Positions 6,637 to 12,896 of a DNA stretch of 12,896 nucleotides are shown piece after piece. This stretch comes from SIG469 sp964384255 (lineage in GTDB: Bacteria > Bacillota > Clostridia > Oscillospirales > Oscillospiraceae). Position 1 is the stretch's first letter. Every line of letters starts with the position of its first letter. Where the stretch lies: positions 1 to 12,896 of the forward strand of contig CAYLKH010000062.1 of assembly GCA_964384255.1 (NCBI GenBank), in the 5' to 3' direction. Below the pieces are notes generated by a model. That model did no database searches and was not told the origin of the DNA. It was given only the letters and a program-made list of their open reading frames with translations. A program made the position numbers and the translations under genes.

Positions 6637-7443
6637 ATGAAGAAATCTGGAAATCTTTATTTATACATAGGCGGAGCGATAGCTGCCGCTATTACTGCCA
6701 TAATAGTTGTGGGTTATTTCTGGACACCCTATGGCGTCACTGAAATGGATCCGTCGGCTAAATCTCTCGCGCCATGTCTTGAACATATACTGGGAACGGA
6801 CAATTTTGGACGGGATATTTTCAGCCGCGTTATCGACGGCGCCGGAACGACTTTTTTTATTGCCATATGCGTTGTCCTTATTGGGTGTGTGGCAGGCATC
6901 ATTATCGGCAGCCTCTGCGGATATTATGGCGGGGTGCCGGATCTTATCCTCACCCGCGTGTGCGATTCGATAACGGCGTTTCCGTCCTTCCTGCTTGCGC
7001 TGGTGATAGTGTCGGTGACTGGCGGGGGGGCCTTTAACATAATCATCGCCCTGGGGATACTGTTTATCCCGAGCTTTGCCCGTATCGTTCGGACGGAGTT
7101 CGCCCGATGCCGGGAGCTTAACTACATCAAAAGCGCCCGGATCATGGGGGCGGGGGATTTTCGCATAATGTTCAGGCACATTCTGCCCAATACGGTTCCT
7201 GTGCTTTTGAGCGCGGTGACTATCGGATTCAACAATGCTGTGCTGAGCGAGGCCAGCATGAGCTTTTTGGGCATAGGCATTCAGCCGCCTTATGCAAGCC
7301 TGGGTTCCATGCTCAGCGACAGCCAAACTTATCTCAGAAGCGCACCCTGGTATGCTCTCGGGACCGGAGCCGTTATGGTTTTGCTTATTCTCGGATTCAG
7401 CCTGTTGGGCGAGGGCTTGCAGCGAATGGGACGCAGAGGTTGA
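6637..7443 (+). CDS. ABC transporter permease, DppC/OppC/NikC type
   Basis: This 268-residue protein is the second membrane subunit. After a first helix (about 8-28), LGTDNFGRDIFSRVIDGA (52-69) is the diagnostic segment of DppC/NikC proteins. The EAA loop lies at about 158-185 (LNYIKSARIMGAG to HILPN). The motif SEASMSFLGIGIQPPYASLGSML (from 204) is also standard. The protein is somewhat shorter than DppC proteins of 290-310 residues, mainly at the N-terminus, and ends LLGEGLQRMGRRG rather than with the common DPR tail. GAGAGGGG lies eight bases before the ATG. The stop codon is three bases from the start of the first ATPase, so the two are probably translated together. Confidence 0.92.
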   Translation: MKKSGNLYLYIGGAIAAAITAIIVVGYFWTPYGVTEMDPSAKSLAPCLEHILGTDNFGRDIFSRVIDGAGTTFFIAICVVLIGCVAGIIIGSLCGYYGGVPDLILTRVCDSITAFPSFLLALVIVSVTGGGAFNIIIALGILFIPSFARIVRTEFARCRELNYIKSARIMGAGDFRIMFRHILPNTVPVLLSAVTIGFNNAVLSEASMSFLGIGIQPPYASLGSMLSDSQTYLRSAPWYALGTGAVMVLLILGFSLLGEGLQRMGRRG

Positions 7444-7446
7444 AAT

Positions 7447-8247
7447 ATGGCAGAAATACTAAATGTAAGGGACCTTCGTGTCCATTTTAAAGACGCTGCG
7501 GCAGAACGCTTCGCTGTTGACGGACTGGATCTTTCGGTCAGCGAAGGGGAGATAGTCGGTCTGGTGGGGGAAAGCGGCAGCGGAAAAACAGTTACCGCCA
7601 TGAGCATCAGCGGCCTGCTCCCCAGGGGCAACGCTGAGATCAGCGGAAGCATAACCCTGGGTGGCAAAGAGATATTGCAATGCTCCGAAGCCGAAATGCG
7701 GTCGATGCTGGGGACGGACCTGGGCATAGTTTTTCAGGAACCCATGACCAGTCTTGATCCAGTGATGCGCATTGGACCCCAGGTAGAAGAAAGTCTGAGG
7801 GTACATACTGGTCTGCCCCGATCAGAACGCAGAGCCAGAGCCGTTGAAGCGATGAGAATGGTCGATCTGGCGGATCCTGAAAGGATATATGGAAAATATC
7901 CCCATGAGCTGTCCGGTGGTATGCTCCAGCGGGTAATGATCGCGGCCGCGATAATCAGCCATCCCCGTCTGCTGCTGGCCGACGAGCCGACGACCGCTCT
8001 TGATGTAACTATCCAGGCCGAGATCCTCGACCTGCTAAAGCGCCTTAACAAAGAGTATAACATGGCGATACTCCTTATCAGCCACGATCTTCACGTGGTC
8101 CGCAAGCTTTGCTCCAGAGTCGCGGTCATGCAAAGGGGCAAACTGGTGGAGGACCGTCCGGTGGAGAACATATTCAAAGACCAGCAGCATGAATACACCA
8201 AAAAGCTGATAGCAGCTATTCCCACTAGAACTCACAGGCTTATTTAG
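7447..8247 (+). CDS. ABC transporter ATPase, short DppD/NikD type
   Basis: This 266-residue cytoplasmic ATPase powers the importer together with the next gene product. All nucleotide-binding motifs are intact: Walker A GESGSGKT (41-48), Q-loop Gln97, signature LSGGM (155-159), Walker B LLLADE (175-180) and switch His213. The signature reads LSGGMLQRV, a form common in DppD/OppD/NikD subunits. The protein ends soon after HEYTKKLIAAIP, lacking the C-terminal extension of about 60 residues found in DppD/OppD (about 320-330 residues). Its length is close to NikD (about 254). There is no sign that this is a recent truncation, because its partner is equally short. It starts three bases after the permease stop. 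Confidence 0.93.
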   Translation: MAEILNVRDLRVHFKDAAAERFAVDGLDLSVSEGEIVGLVGESGSGKTVTAMSISGLLPRGNAEISGSITLGGKEILQCSEAEMRSMLGTDLGIVFQEPMTSLDPVMRIGPQVEESLRVHTGLPRSERRARAVEAMRMVDLADPERIYGKYPHELSGGMLQRVMIAAAIISHPRLLLADEPTTALDVTIQAEILDLLKRLNKEYNMAILLISHDLHVVRKLCSRVAVMQRGKLVEDRPVENIFKDQQHEYTKKLIAAIPTRTHRLI

Positions 8248-8267
8248 CTCAGAAGGAGGCGACAACA

Positions 8268-9002
8268 GTGAATCAGGTACTGGAGGTCAAAAACCTGAAC
8301 AGCTACTATACCGACGGCACCCCTCTGTTTGGCGGAAAAAACAGGCGCCGCCAGGTTCTGAAGAACGTTTCCTTTGAGATTTTTGAAGGAGAAATTGTCG
8401 GCCTGGTGGGGGAAAGCGGCAGCGGAAAATCCACTTTGGCCAAAACTTTGCTGGGGCTGCATAATGATTACACCGGCGAGATAATTCACCATACCGAGCG
8501 GCCACAGATGGTGTTTCAGGACCCGTTCAGCAGCCTGAATCCGGCATTTACTGTTGGAAGAATACTGGAAGAACCTCTGAGGATCCATCGGAGAATGAGT
8601 TCTGCTGCTCGGCGTGAGATGGTTGTTGATATGCTGCGGCAGGTGGGACTGGACGAAACCTATGCAGATCGCCGTGTGTGGGCGCTGTCCGGCGGGCAGC
8701 GGCAGAGAGTTTCGATAGCGTCGGCGGTCATATCGGGGCCGGGATTAATTATTGCTGACGAGCCGGTCAGCGCGCTGGATGTTACTATTCAGGCCCAGAT
8801 ACTCCAGCTTATAGTGAATATGAAAAAAAGGTATGACCTGAGCTGTCTGTTTATCAGCCATGATTTGAATGTGGTTTATCAGATATGCAGCCGAGTCCTT
8901 GTTATGAAGGACGGCGAAATAGTTGAACAGAACACGGCAGAGCAGCTGTTTAGCTGCCCTCAGCATCCTTATACAAGGCAGCTGCTTGCAGCCGCAGAAT
9001 AA
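8268..9002 (+). CDS. ABC transporter ATPase, short DppF/NikE type
   Basis: This 244-residue protein is the second ATPase of the importer. It has Walker A GESGSGKS (48-55), Q-loop Gln84, signature LSGGQ (140-144), Walker B LIIADE (160-165) and switch His198. It should form the heterodimeric motor with the preceding ATPase. It ends at CPQHPYTRQLLAAAE, the point where NikE-like proteins end, without the DppF/OppF C-terminal extension. The GTG start follows AGAAGGAGG (8251-8259) at eight bases. It is the last gene of the operon: the terminator stem begins inside its stop codon. Confidence 0.93.
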   Translation: MNQVLEVKNLNSYYTDGTPLFGGKNRRRQVLKNVSFEIFEGEIVGLVGESGSGKSTLAKTLLGLHNDYTGEIIHHTERPQMVFQDPFSSLNPAFTVGRILEEPLRIHRRMSSAARREMVVDMLRQVGLDETYADRRVWALSGGQRQRVSIASAVISGPGLIIADEPVSALDVTIQAQILQLIVNMKKRYDLSCLFISHDLNVVYQICSRVLVMKDGEIVEQNTAEQLFSCPQHPYTRQLLAAAE

Positions 9003-9033
9003 ACCCGGACCGAAACTGCTTCGGCCCGGGTTT
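9001..9033 (+). terminator. Terminator of the ABC importer operon
   Basis: AAACCCGG (9001-9008) pairs with CCGGGTTT (9026-9033). An inner stem CCGAA/TTCGG closes on ACTGC, with one A-C mismatch between the two stems. The 5' arm overlaps the TAA stop of the second ATPase. The T-tract is short (TTT then GCAATAT). Confidence 0.7.
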
Positions 9034-9048
9034 GCAATATACAGATAA

Positions 9049-9095
9049 AACGTCTCAAATCAGACCGACAGAAGATATGGCTGATTTGAGACGTT
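9049..9095 (-). terminator. Terminator of the antiporter gene, reading leftward
   Basis: A perfect 15-bp inverted repeat, AACGTCTCAAATCAG (9049-9063) and CTGATTTGAGACGTT (9081-9095), with a 17-base loop. Read on the minus strand it is followed by a T-run (GTTTTATCTG), and it begins 14 bases after the antiporter stop codon. With the hairpin at 9001-9033 it insulates two convergent genes. Confidence 0.7.
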
Positions 9096-9108
9096 GGCGC
9101 ATAAAGAT

Positions 9109-10422
9109 TTATTTCTTCCTTTCGGGAATGACAAAGATAAACAGCAGCGAGCTGATAAGCAGCATATAGGGATAGAAAAGATTGGGGATTATTTCAAAAG
9201 CTGAAACTTCATATCCCAGCTCGGTTGCGGCGGAAATGGCCACAAGCATCTGAGCGCCGTAAGGAATTATCCCCTGGAAAATGCAGGAAAATGTGTCGAG
9301 AATAGAAGCAGTCTTTTTGCCGGACACACCATATTCTTCCGCCATCTCTTTTGCTATGGGATTTGCTATAACGATGGCAACGGTGTTGTTCGCAGTGGCG
9401 ATATCCATTGCGCCTACCAGCAGGCCCATACCCAGCTGACCGGCCTTGTTGCCCTTAAACAGCCTTTTGATTCCATTAAGCAGCGCGATGAAACCGCCGT
9501 ATTCCCTGATAAGAGCGCACAGAGCTGAAACCAGGATAGCGACCATAGTCGTTTCAAACATTCCCGACACGCCGCTTCCCATGTTGGCAAGCAGCTCGGT
9601 GGCGGCGGTGGCTCCTGTGGCCAGCATGATCACGGAGCCGGAGAGAATACCAATAAGCAAAACGACAAATACATTGATGCCAATGATCCCGCCTATAAGG
9701 ACCAGTATGTAGGGAATGATCTGAACGAGGTTATATTCTTCGATCTCCATCTGACCGGAATAGGAGTTAAAAGAAAGAACAAGGATGATGACCAGAGTAA
9801 CGATGGCGGCAGGCAGAGCGATGGCAAAGTTTTCGCGGAACTTGTCCTTCATGGCACAGCCCTGACCGTTGCAGGCGGCGATGGTTGTATCTGATATAAA
9901 AGAGAGATTATCCCCAAACATGGCTCCACCCATAACAGAGCCGATGCACAGGGGAAGACTGAAACCGGATGCGGCAGAAACCGCAACACCAATGGGAGTG
10001 ATGAGAGTTATGGTACCCACAGAAGTACCCATAGCGCAGGAAACAAAGCAGCTTACGATAAACAGTACCGCGACCGCAAACCTTGTGGGAATAATGGACA
10101 GCAGGAAATAGGCTACGCTGTTGGCGCTGCTGCGGCCAACTACGCCTACAAAAATGCCGGCTATCATAAAAATAAGTATCATGGTTATGATGTTTTTGTC
10201 GCCAACACCTTTGCCCATTACCTCAAGCTTGTCGTCAAACTTAAGATCCGGGTTCTGGATACAGGCTACAAGCAGAGCTACCAGAAAAGCTACGACTATG
10301 GGGATATTATAAAAACCCATGGGAATTTTTAAAACGTATTCAAAAATCAGACCCAAACCAAGGTATAACACAAGAAACACACCGATGGGGAGCAGGGCCT
10401 TTACGTTTCCTTTTTGCTGCAT
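9109..10422 (-). CDS. NhaC-family Na+/H+ antiporter
   Basis: This 437-residue integral membrane protein has about 11-12 hydrophobic helices. Family landmarks are MGTSVGTITLITPIGV (131-146), the motif GDNLSFISDTT (170-180) with polar residues inside the membrane, and a later repeat-like half with MDIATANNTVAIVIANPI and IIPYGAQML. NhaC proteins exchange Na+ for H+, but related members carry organic substrates such as malate-lactate, so the ion pair is inferred from the family only. The ATG at 10422 is preceded on the minus strand by GAAAGGA, nine bases away. It is monocistronic, with a very good promoter at 10499-10527, a hairpin in its leader and a terminator at 9049-9095. Confidence 0.88.
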   Translation of the reverse strand: MQQKGNVKALLPIGVFLVLYLGLGLIFEYVLKIPMGFYNIPIVVAFLVALLVACIQNPDLKFDDKLEVMGKGVGDKNIITMILIFMIAGIFVGVVGRSSANSVAYFLLSIIPTRFAVAVLFIVSCFVSCAMGTSVGTITLITPIGVAVSAASGFSLPLCIGSVMGGAMFGDNLSFISDTTIAACNGQGCAMKDKFRENFAIALPAAIVTLVIILVLSFNSYSGQMEIEEYNLVQIIPYILVLIGGIIGINVFVVLLIGILSGSVIMLATGATAATELLANMGSGVSGMFETTMVAILVSALCALIREYGGFIALLNGIKRLFKGNKAGQLGMGLLVGAMDIATANNTVAIVIANPIAKEMAEEYGVSGKKTASILDTFSCIFQGIIPYGAQMLVAISAATELGYEVSAFEIIPNLFYPYMLLISSLLFIFVIPERKK

Positions 10423-10449
10423 AACAAAGCGTCCTTTCTCATTGCATAG

Positions 10450-10485
10450 TTACAGCTCTGCGATGAGAAGATGGCAGAGCTGTAA
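10450..10485 (-). promoter_or_regulatory. Hairpin in the antiporter leader RNA
   Basis: TTACAGCTCTG and CAGAGCTGTAA form an 11-bp perfect stem with a 14-base loop. It lies between the predicted transcription start (about 10492) and the ATG at 10422. No T-run follows in the reading direction, so it is not a terminator; it may stabilise the mRNA 5' end or be a protein-binding site. Confidence 0.5.
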
Positions 10486-10498
10486 AGATATCGCTAAT

Positions 10499-10527
10499 AT
10501 TATAACGCTTAGTTTGCCGCGGGTCAA
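10499..10527 (-). promoter_or_regulatory. Promoter of the antiporter gene
   Basis: On the minus strand, TTGACC (10527-10522), a 17-bp spacer and a perfect TATAAT (10504-10499). This is one of the best sigma-A-type promoters in the window and gives a leader of about 70 nt. Confidence 0.75.
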
Positions 10528-10572
10528 CGAGATTTGTTTAAAAATATGGCAATTGCGTTCAAATTGTATAAT

Positions 10573-10611
10573 ATCCCCGGATCACCTGAGAAAAACAGGA
10601 GATCCGGGGAT
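10573..10611 (-). terminator. Terminator-like hairpin after the DUF362 gene
   Basis: ATCCCCGGATC (10573-10583) pairs with GATCCGGGGAT (10601-10611), with an inner CCTG/CAGG and an A-rich loop. It begins ten bases past the DUF362 stop on the minus strand. The sequence that follows on that strand (ATTATACAATTTG) is AT-rich but has no clean T-run, so termination may be partial. Confidence 0.6.
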
Positions 10612-10620
10612 GTTTCGGTA

Positions 10621-11487
10621 TCAGGCGAGTTCAACAAGCTCATATTCCCGACTGCCAATACCCAATGCGGCAGATGCCTGAATGGTGAGGGTACCGTTGC
10701 GGGATTCGATCCGCTCAACCAGGTGGTCGCGGCCAGGGTCGTCAGAGGCGTAGACCAGATCGATACACGCCTGGTCAATGGCTACGGGGTCGAGAGATGC
10801 AAGAATGCCAATATCCTTCATGCAGGGATCCTCGGCTACTGCGCAGCAGTCGCAGTCGACAGACATGTTTTTCATAACATTGATGTATGCGGCCCTGGGG
10901 CCGAAGTGTTTAACGACAGAGGAGGCTGCGTCGGCCATGGATTCCAAAAAAGAGTCGTGATCAGCGGTCCAGATTTTTTCCGGTTCTCCGGCTCCGTGGA
11001 TATAGGCTTTGCCAAAGGAGGATGCAATGCCTATGGACAGCTGCTTCAAGGCACCGCCGTAACCGCCCATGGGGTGACCCTTGAAATGGGACAGAACCAG
11101 CAGAGAGTCATAATTTTCAAGATTCTTTCCCACGTAGTTTTTGCTGATACGCTTACCGTTTTCAATATCCAGGACCAGGTCCGGCCCCTCTGCGTCCAAA
11201 AGATCGACAGGGAAATGCTCGCTCCAGCCGTGATCCCTGAGGGTTTTCAAATGCTTTTCGGTGGAATTACGGGTGCCTTCGTAGGCTGTGTTGCACTCAA
11301 CGACGGTTCCGCCCACATGGTTAATGATGGTTCCGAAAAAGTCAGGGCCAAGGAAATTCTGGTTGCCGGTTTCGCCGGAATGGAGCTTAACGGCAATGCG
11401 GCCGTCCAGCTGAGCATCAAGCTTCTGATAAAGCTCCAAAACCTTTTCGGCAGTTATGACCGGGGAAAAATACACAACAGGTTTCAT
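10621..11487 (-). CDS. DUF362 domain protein, short form
   Basis: This 288-residue protein belongs to the DUF362 family (uncharacterised, often linked to iron-sulfur proteins). Recognisable blocks are RIAVKLHSGETGN (30-42), SHFKGHPMGGYGGALKQLSIG (133-153) and the Cys-rich SVDCDCCAVAEDPCMKDIGILASLDPVAIDQA (209-240). Cysteines 212, 214, 215 and 222 are candidates for metal or cluster binding. Larger family members (about 370 residues) carry a 4Cys ferredoxin insert; it is absent here. The function is unknown. The ATG at 11487 has AGGAGG (11500-11495) at seven bases. It has a promoter with a perfect TTGACA box at 11526-11553, and a LexA box lies further upstream. Confidence 0.85.
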   Translation of the reverse strand: MKPVVYFSPVITAEKVLELYQKLDAQLDGRIAVKLHSGETGNQNFLGPDFFGTIINHVGGTVVECNTAYEGTRNSTEKHLKTLRDHGWSEHFPVDLLDAEGPDLVLDIENGKRISKNYVGKNLENYDSLLVLSHFKGHPMGGYGGALKQLSIGIASSFGKAYIHGAGEPEKIWTADHDSFLESMADAASSVVKHFGPRAAYINVMKNMSVDCDCCAVAEDPCMKDIGILASLDPVAIDQACIDLVYASDDPGRDHLVERIESRNGTLTIQASAALGIGSREYELVELA

Positions 11488-11525
11488 GTTATAGCCTCCT
11501 TTTCATTGTTCAAATATCCAGCTAC

Positions 11526-11553
11526 ATAATATCACAATAAACCCTGCTGTCAA
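11526..11553 (-). promoter_or_regulatory. Promoter of the DUF362 gene
   Basis: On the minus strand, a perfect TTGACA (11553-11548), a 16-bp spacer and TATTAT (11531-11526). The leader would be about 32 nt, ending in the AGGAGG site. Confidence 0.7.
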
Positions 11554-11593
11554 GAAGCAGACAAAACCGGAATTGATTAAAAAACGATAACAA

Positions 11594-11621
11594 AAAAGCT
11601 CAGTATTATTACTGAGCTTTT
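11594..11621. terminator. Bidirectional terminator hairpin between divergent genes
   Basis: AAAAGCTCAGTA (11594-11605) and TACTGAGCTTTT (11610-11621) form a perfect 12-bp stem with a TTAT loop, with A-runs on the left and T-runs on the right. It works on paper in both directions. It lies between divergently transcribed genes, where no transcript should need to end, so it may be left over from a former neighbour of mraZ or may block antisense readthrough. Confidence 0.75.
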
Positions 11622-11647
11622 ATAATTTGTTAACATAAATCGAACAA
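11619..11647 (-). promoter_or_regulatory. Possible leftward promoter overlapping the LexA box
   Basis: On the minus strand, TTGTTC (11647-11642), a 17-bp spacer and TATAAA (11624-11619). The -35 half is inside the LexA box. Transcription would start near 11612, inside the hairpin at 11594-11621, so that terminator could not form in this transcript, and RNA would run into the DUF362 gene. The -35 match is weak (three of six). Confidence 0.35.
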
Positions 11648-11654
11648 GCGTTCG
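11641..11654. promoter_or_regulatory. LexA (DinR-type) SOS box
   Basis: CGAACAAGCGTTCG matches the Gram-positive LexA consensus CGAAC-N4-GTTCG at every fixed position; the flanking AT...AT extends the symmetry to 18 bp. LexA bound here would be released after DNA damage. The mraZ -35 box is 70 bp away, so the leftward promoter at 11619-11647 is the better target. It could also be the orphan operator of a lost gene such as lexA itself. Confidence 0.7.
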
Positions 11655-11723
11655 ATGTTCTGGGATTTTGAGAATAATGCCAAAAATGCCACAGTTTTTA
11701 TCACAAAATATTCAAATTTCTAC

Positions 11724-11752
11724 TTGCATTTTTTATGATGTCCCTTTATACT
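11724..11752 (+). promoter_or_regulatory. Promoter of the mraZ-rsmH (dcw) operon
   Basis: TTGCAT (11724-11729), a 17-bp spacer and TATACT (11747-11752). The predicted start, near 11759, is immediately before the MraZ box, as in other bacteria where MraZ controls this operon. Confidence 0.7.
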
Positions 11753-11762
11753 AATAGCATAA

Positions 11763-11787
11763 GTGGGGCGAAGTGGTGGAAAGTAGC
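11763..11787 (+). promoter_or_regulatory. MraZ box (three GTGG-type direct repeats)
   Basis: GTGGG (11763-11767), GTGGT (11773-11777) and GTAGC (11783-11787) repeat every ten bases, each preceded by AA and separated by five bases. MraZ from other bacteria binds GTGG-type repeats with five-base spacers just after the promoter, so this is most likely the autoregulatory operator. The third copy is degenerate. Confidence 0.75.
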
Positions 11788-11822
11788 ACTCTTTCCCATA
11801 AAAATGGAGCGAGGTGAGGACG

Positions 11823-12239
11823 ATGACAGGTGAATACCAGCACAACATTGATTCGAAGGGTCGCCTGTTTATCCCGGCCCGGCTTCGCGAAGAGTTGGGA
11901 GACTACTTCTATGTCACTGTGGGCATCGATAAATGCCTGTCCGTCTATCCTCAGAAAATGTGGGCAGAGATCGAACGCAAAACCAGCGAGCTGCCCCTGG
12001 CAAAGGCCCGGGCCATGCGCCTGTTTTTTGCCAACGCTAACCGGTGCGAGCTTGATGCTCAGGGACGCATCCTGCTGCCTGCCAAGCTGCGTAGCTATGC
12101 CGGGCTGACTAAGGATGTGGTGGTCATAGGAACCATGACTCATGCCGAGATTTGGGATGCTGCCACCTACCGCCAGATGGAGGAAGAAATGCTCACTCCT
12201 GAATACCTTTCCGGTGTCATGGAGGAACTGCTGTTTTAA
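11823..12239 (+). CDS. mraZ: Transcriptional regulator MraZ
   Basis: This 138-residue protein is the conserved first gene of the dcw cluster. It has two AbrB-like (MraZ) domains, each with the signature D-x-x-G-R-x-x-x-P-x-x-x-R: DSKGRLFIPARLR at residues 10-22 and DAQGRILLPAKLR at 78-90. MraZ forms ring-shaped oligomers that bind the GTGG repeats in front of their own operon and in known cases repress it, limiting division and cell-wall genes. I chose the ATG at 11823 rather than the in-frame GTG at 11814 because the GTG lies inside the GAGGTGA ribosome binding site (11811-11817). The length is close to the usual 140-150 residues. It is followed after 46 bp by rsmH. Confidence 0.96.
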   Translation: MTGEYQHNIDSKGRLFIPARLREELGDYFYVTVGIDKCLSVYPQKMWAEIERKTSELPLAKARAMRLFFANANRCELDAQGRILLPAKLRSYAGLTKDVVVIGTMTHAEIWDAATYRQMEEEMLTPEYLSGVMEELLF

Positions 12240-12285
12240 CGGCATCTGACCATCAAAAAGTTTTAAACGGTCAACAGGAGCAACA

Positions 12286-12896
12286 ATGGAATTTAAACAC
12301 GAATCTGTTTTGCTGGATGAATGCATCCAGGGGCTGAATATCAAGCCGGATGGAATATATGTTGACGGCACTCTTGGCGGGGCCGGTCATTCCAGCCAAA
12401 TAGCAGGACGACTGAAAAATGGCCTGCTCATAGGGATAGACAGAGATAACGTTGCCTTGAAGGCGGCATCACAGCGCCTCGAAGGGTATAATGTCAGGCT
12501 GGTACACGGAAACTTTAAAGACGTTGCTCAGATCCTCCGGGATATGAATATCTCCGGGGTCGACGGTATGCTGTTTGACCTGGGAGTGTCGTCGCCTCAG
12601 CTGGACGATGGCAGCAGGGGGTTTTCGTACATGGCGGATGCTCCGCTGGATATGCGCATGGATGGGACTTCCAGCCTTTCGGCTTATGAAATAGTTAACT
12701 GCCGGTCAAAAGACGAACTCAAAAGAATCCTTTACGAGTATGGCGAAGAGCGCTACTCACCTCAGATAGCTGACGCTATTGTAAAGCGCAGGGAATCAAA
12801 GCCAATAGAAACCACCCTTGAACTGGTGGACGTGATCAGATCCGCAATGCCCGCTCAGGCATTGCGGGAAAAACAGCATCCGGCAAAGCGCAGCTT
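12286..12896 (+). CDS. rsmH: 16S rRNA (cytosine-1402-N4)-methyltransferase RsmH (5' part)
   Basis: The first 203 codons of rsmH (old name mraW) are present and the gene runs off the window; family members are about 310 residues. RsmH uses S-adenosylmethionine to methylate the exocyclic amine of C1402 in the ribosomal P site. Visible features are the N-terminal HESVLLDE, the SAM-binding loop VDGTLGGAGHS (26-36), the acidic IDRD at the end of the second strand (51-54), LFDLGVSSPQLDD (96-108) and RGFSYMADAPLDMRMD (111-126). The last readable residues, KQHPAKRS, match the conserved H-P-A-K-R-x-F region. AGGAG lies five bases before the ATG. It is co-transcribed with mraZ. Confidence 0.96.
   Translation, partial: MEFKHESVLLDECIQGLNIKPDGIYVDGTLGGAGHSSQIAGRLKNGLLIGIDRDNVALKAASQRLEGYNVRLVHGNFKDVAQILRDMNISGVDGMLFDLGVSSPQLDDGSRGFSYMADAPLDMRMDGTSSLSAYEIVNCRSKDELKRILYEYGEERYSPQIADAIVKRRESKPIETTLELVDVIRSAMPAQALREKQHPAKRS

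Noticed and set aside
10534..11529. A 331-residue plus-strand ORF opposite the DUF362 gene
   Set aside because: It is the longest antisense frame in the window, but the minus strand carries DUF362 motifs, promoter and AGGAGG site; the plus-strand protein has no recognisable domain and its start has no ribosome binding site.
1..12896. tRNA or rRNA genes, insertion sequences with transposase, known riboswitches
   Set aside because: None was recognised on either strand; the only traces of mobility are the truncated polymerase and the repeat block.

Overview
The window looks like a chromosomal segment of a low-to-mid GC Firmicute, most likely a gut-type member of class Clostridia. The evidence is strong AGGAGG-type ribosome binding sites, GTG starts used with good Shine-Dalgarno spacing, a Gram-positive (DinR-type) LexA box, a lipoprotein-anchored solute-binding protein, and the start of a classical division/cell-wall (dcw) cluster, mraZ-rsmH. 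The species cannot be named from the sequence alone.

Layout. (1) 1-620: no convincing gene. It holds a UUCG-loop terminator, an unusual ladder of small hairpins alternating with GTGAAAT/ATTTCAC heptamers (45-212), two further large hairpins, and a promoter at 491-519. (2) 621-2379: a patchwork of accessory genes. These are a cysteine-less alkyltransferase-like (MGMT-family) protein, a short unrecognised ORF, a GNAT acetyltransferase and the N-terminal stump of a Y-family (UmuC/DinB-type) DNA polymerase. The last one, cut off after its catalytic SIDE motif, suggests a decaying mobile element or integration scar. (3) 2380-3960: a leader with two strong inverted repeats, then a 14-helix-type MFS drug/solute exporter. 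(4) 3961-9033: a promoter with a palindrome over its -35 box, then a complete five-gene Opp/Dpp/Nik-type ABC importer operon (lipoprotein, two permeases, two ATPases), closed by a terminator. (5) 9049-11487: two genes on the minus strand, a NhaC-family Na+/H+ antiporter and a DUF362 protein, each with its own promoter; a terminator-like hairpin separates them. (6) 11488-11822: a dense regulatory region with the DUF362 promoter, a bidirectional terminator hairpin, a perfect LexA/SOS box, the mraZ promoter and a three-repeat MraZ box. (7) 11823-12896: mraZ and the 5' part of rsmH, which runs off the window.

How the parts work together. The ABC operon is self-contained: the lipoprotein captures a peptide or metal-type ligand outside the membrane, the DppB/DppC-like permeases form the channel, and two short ATPases power it. 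MraZ probably represses its own operon through the GTGG repeats just downstream of the -10 box. The LexA box is too far upstream of the mraZ promoter to block it directly. It does overlap the -35 of a possible leftward promoter facing the DUF362 gene. That box, the hairpin ladder and the MFS leader are the least ordinary parts of the window. No complete new multi-gene defence or mobile system is evident.
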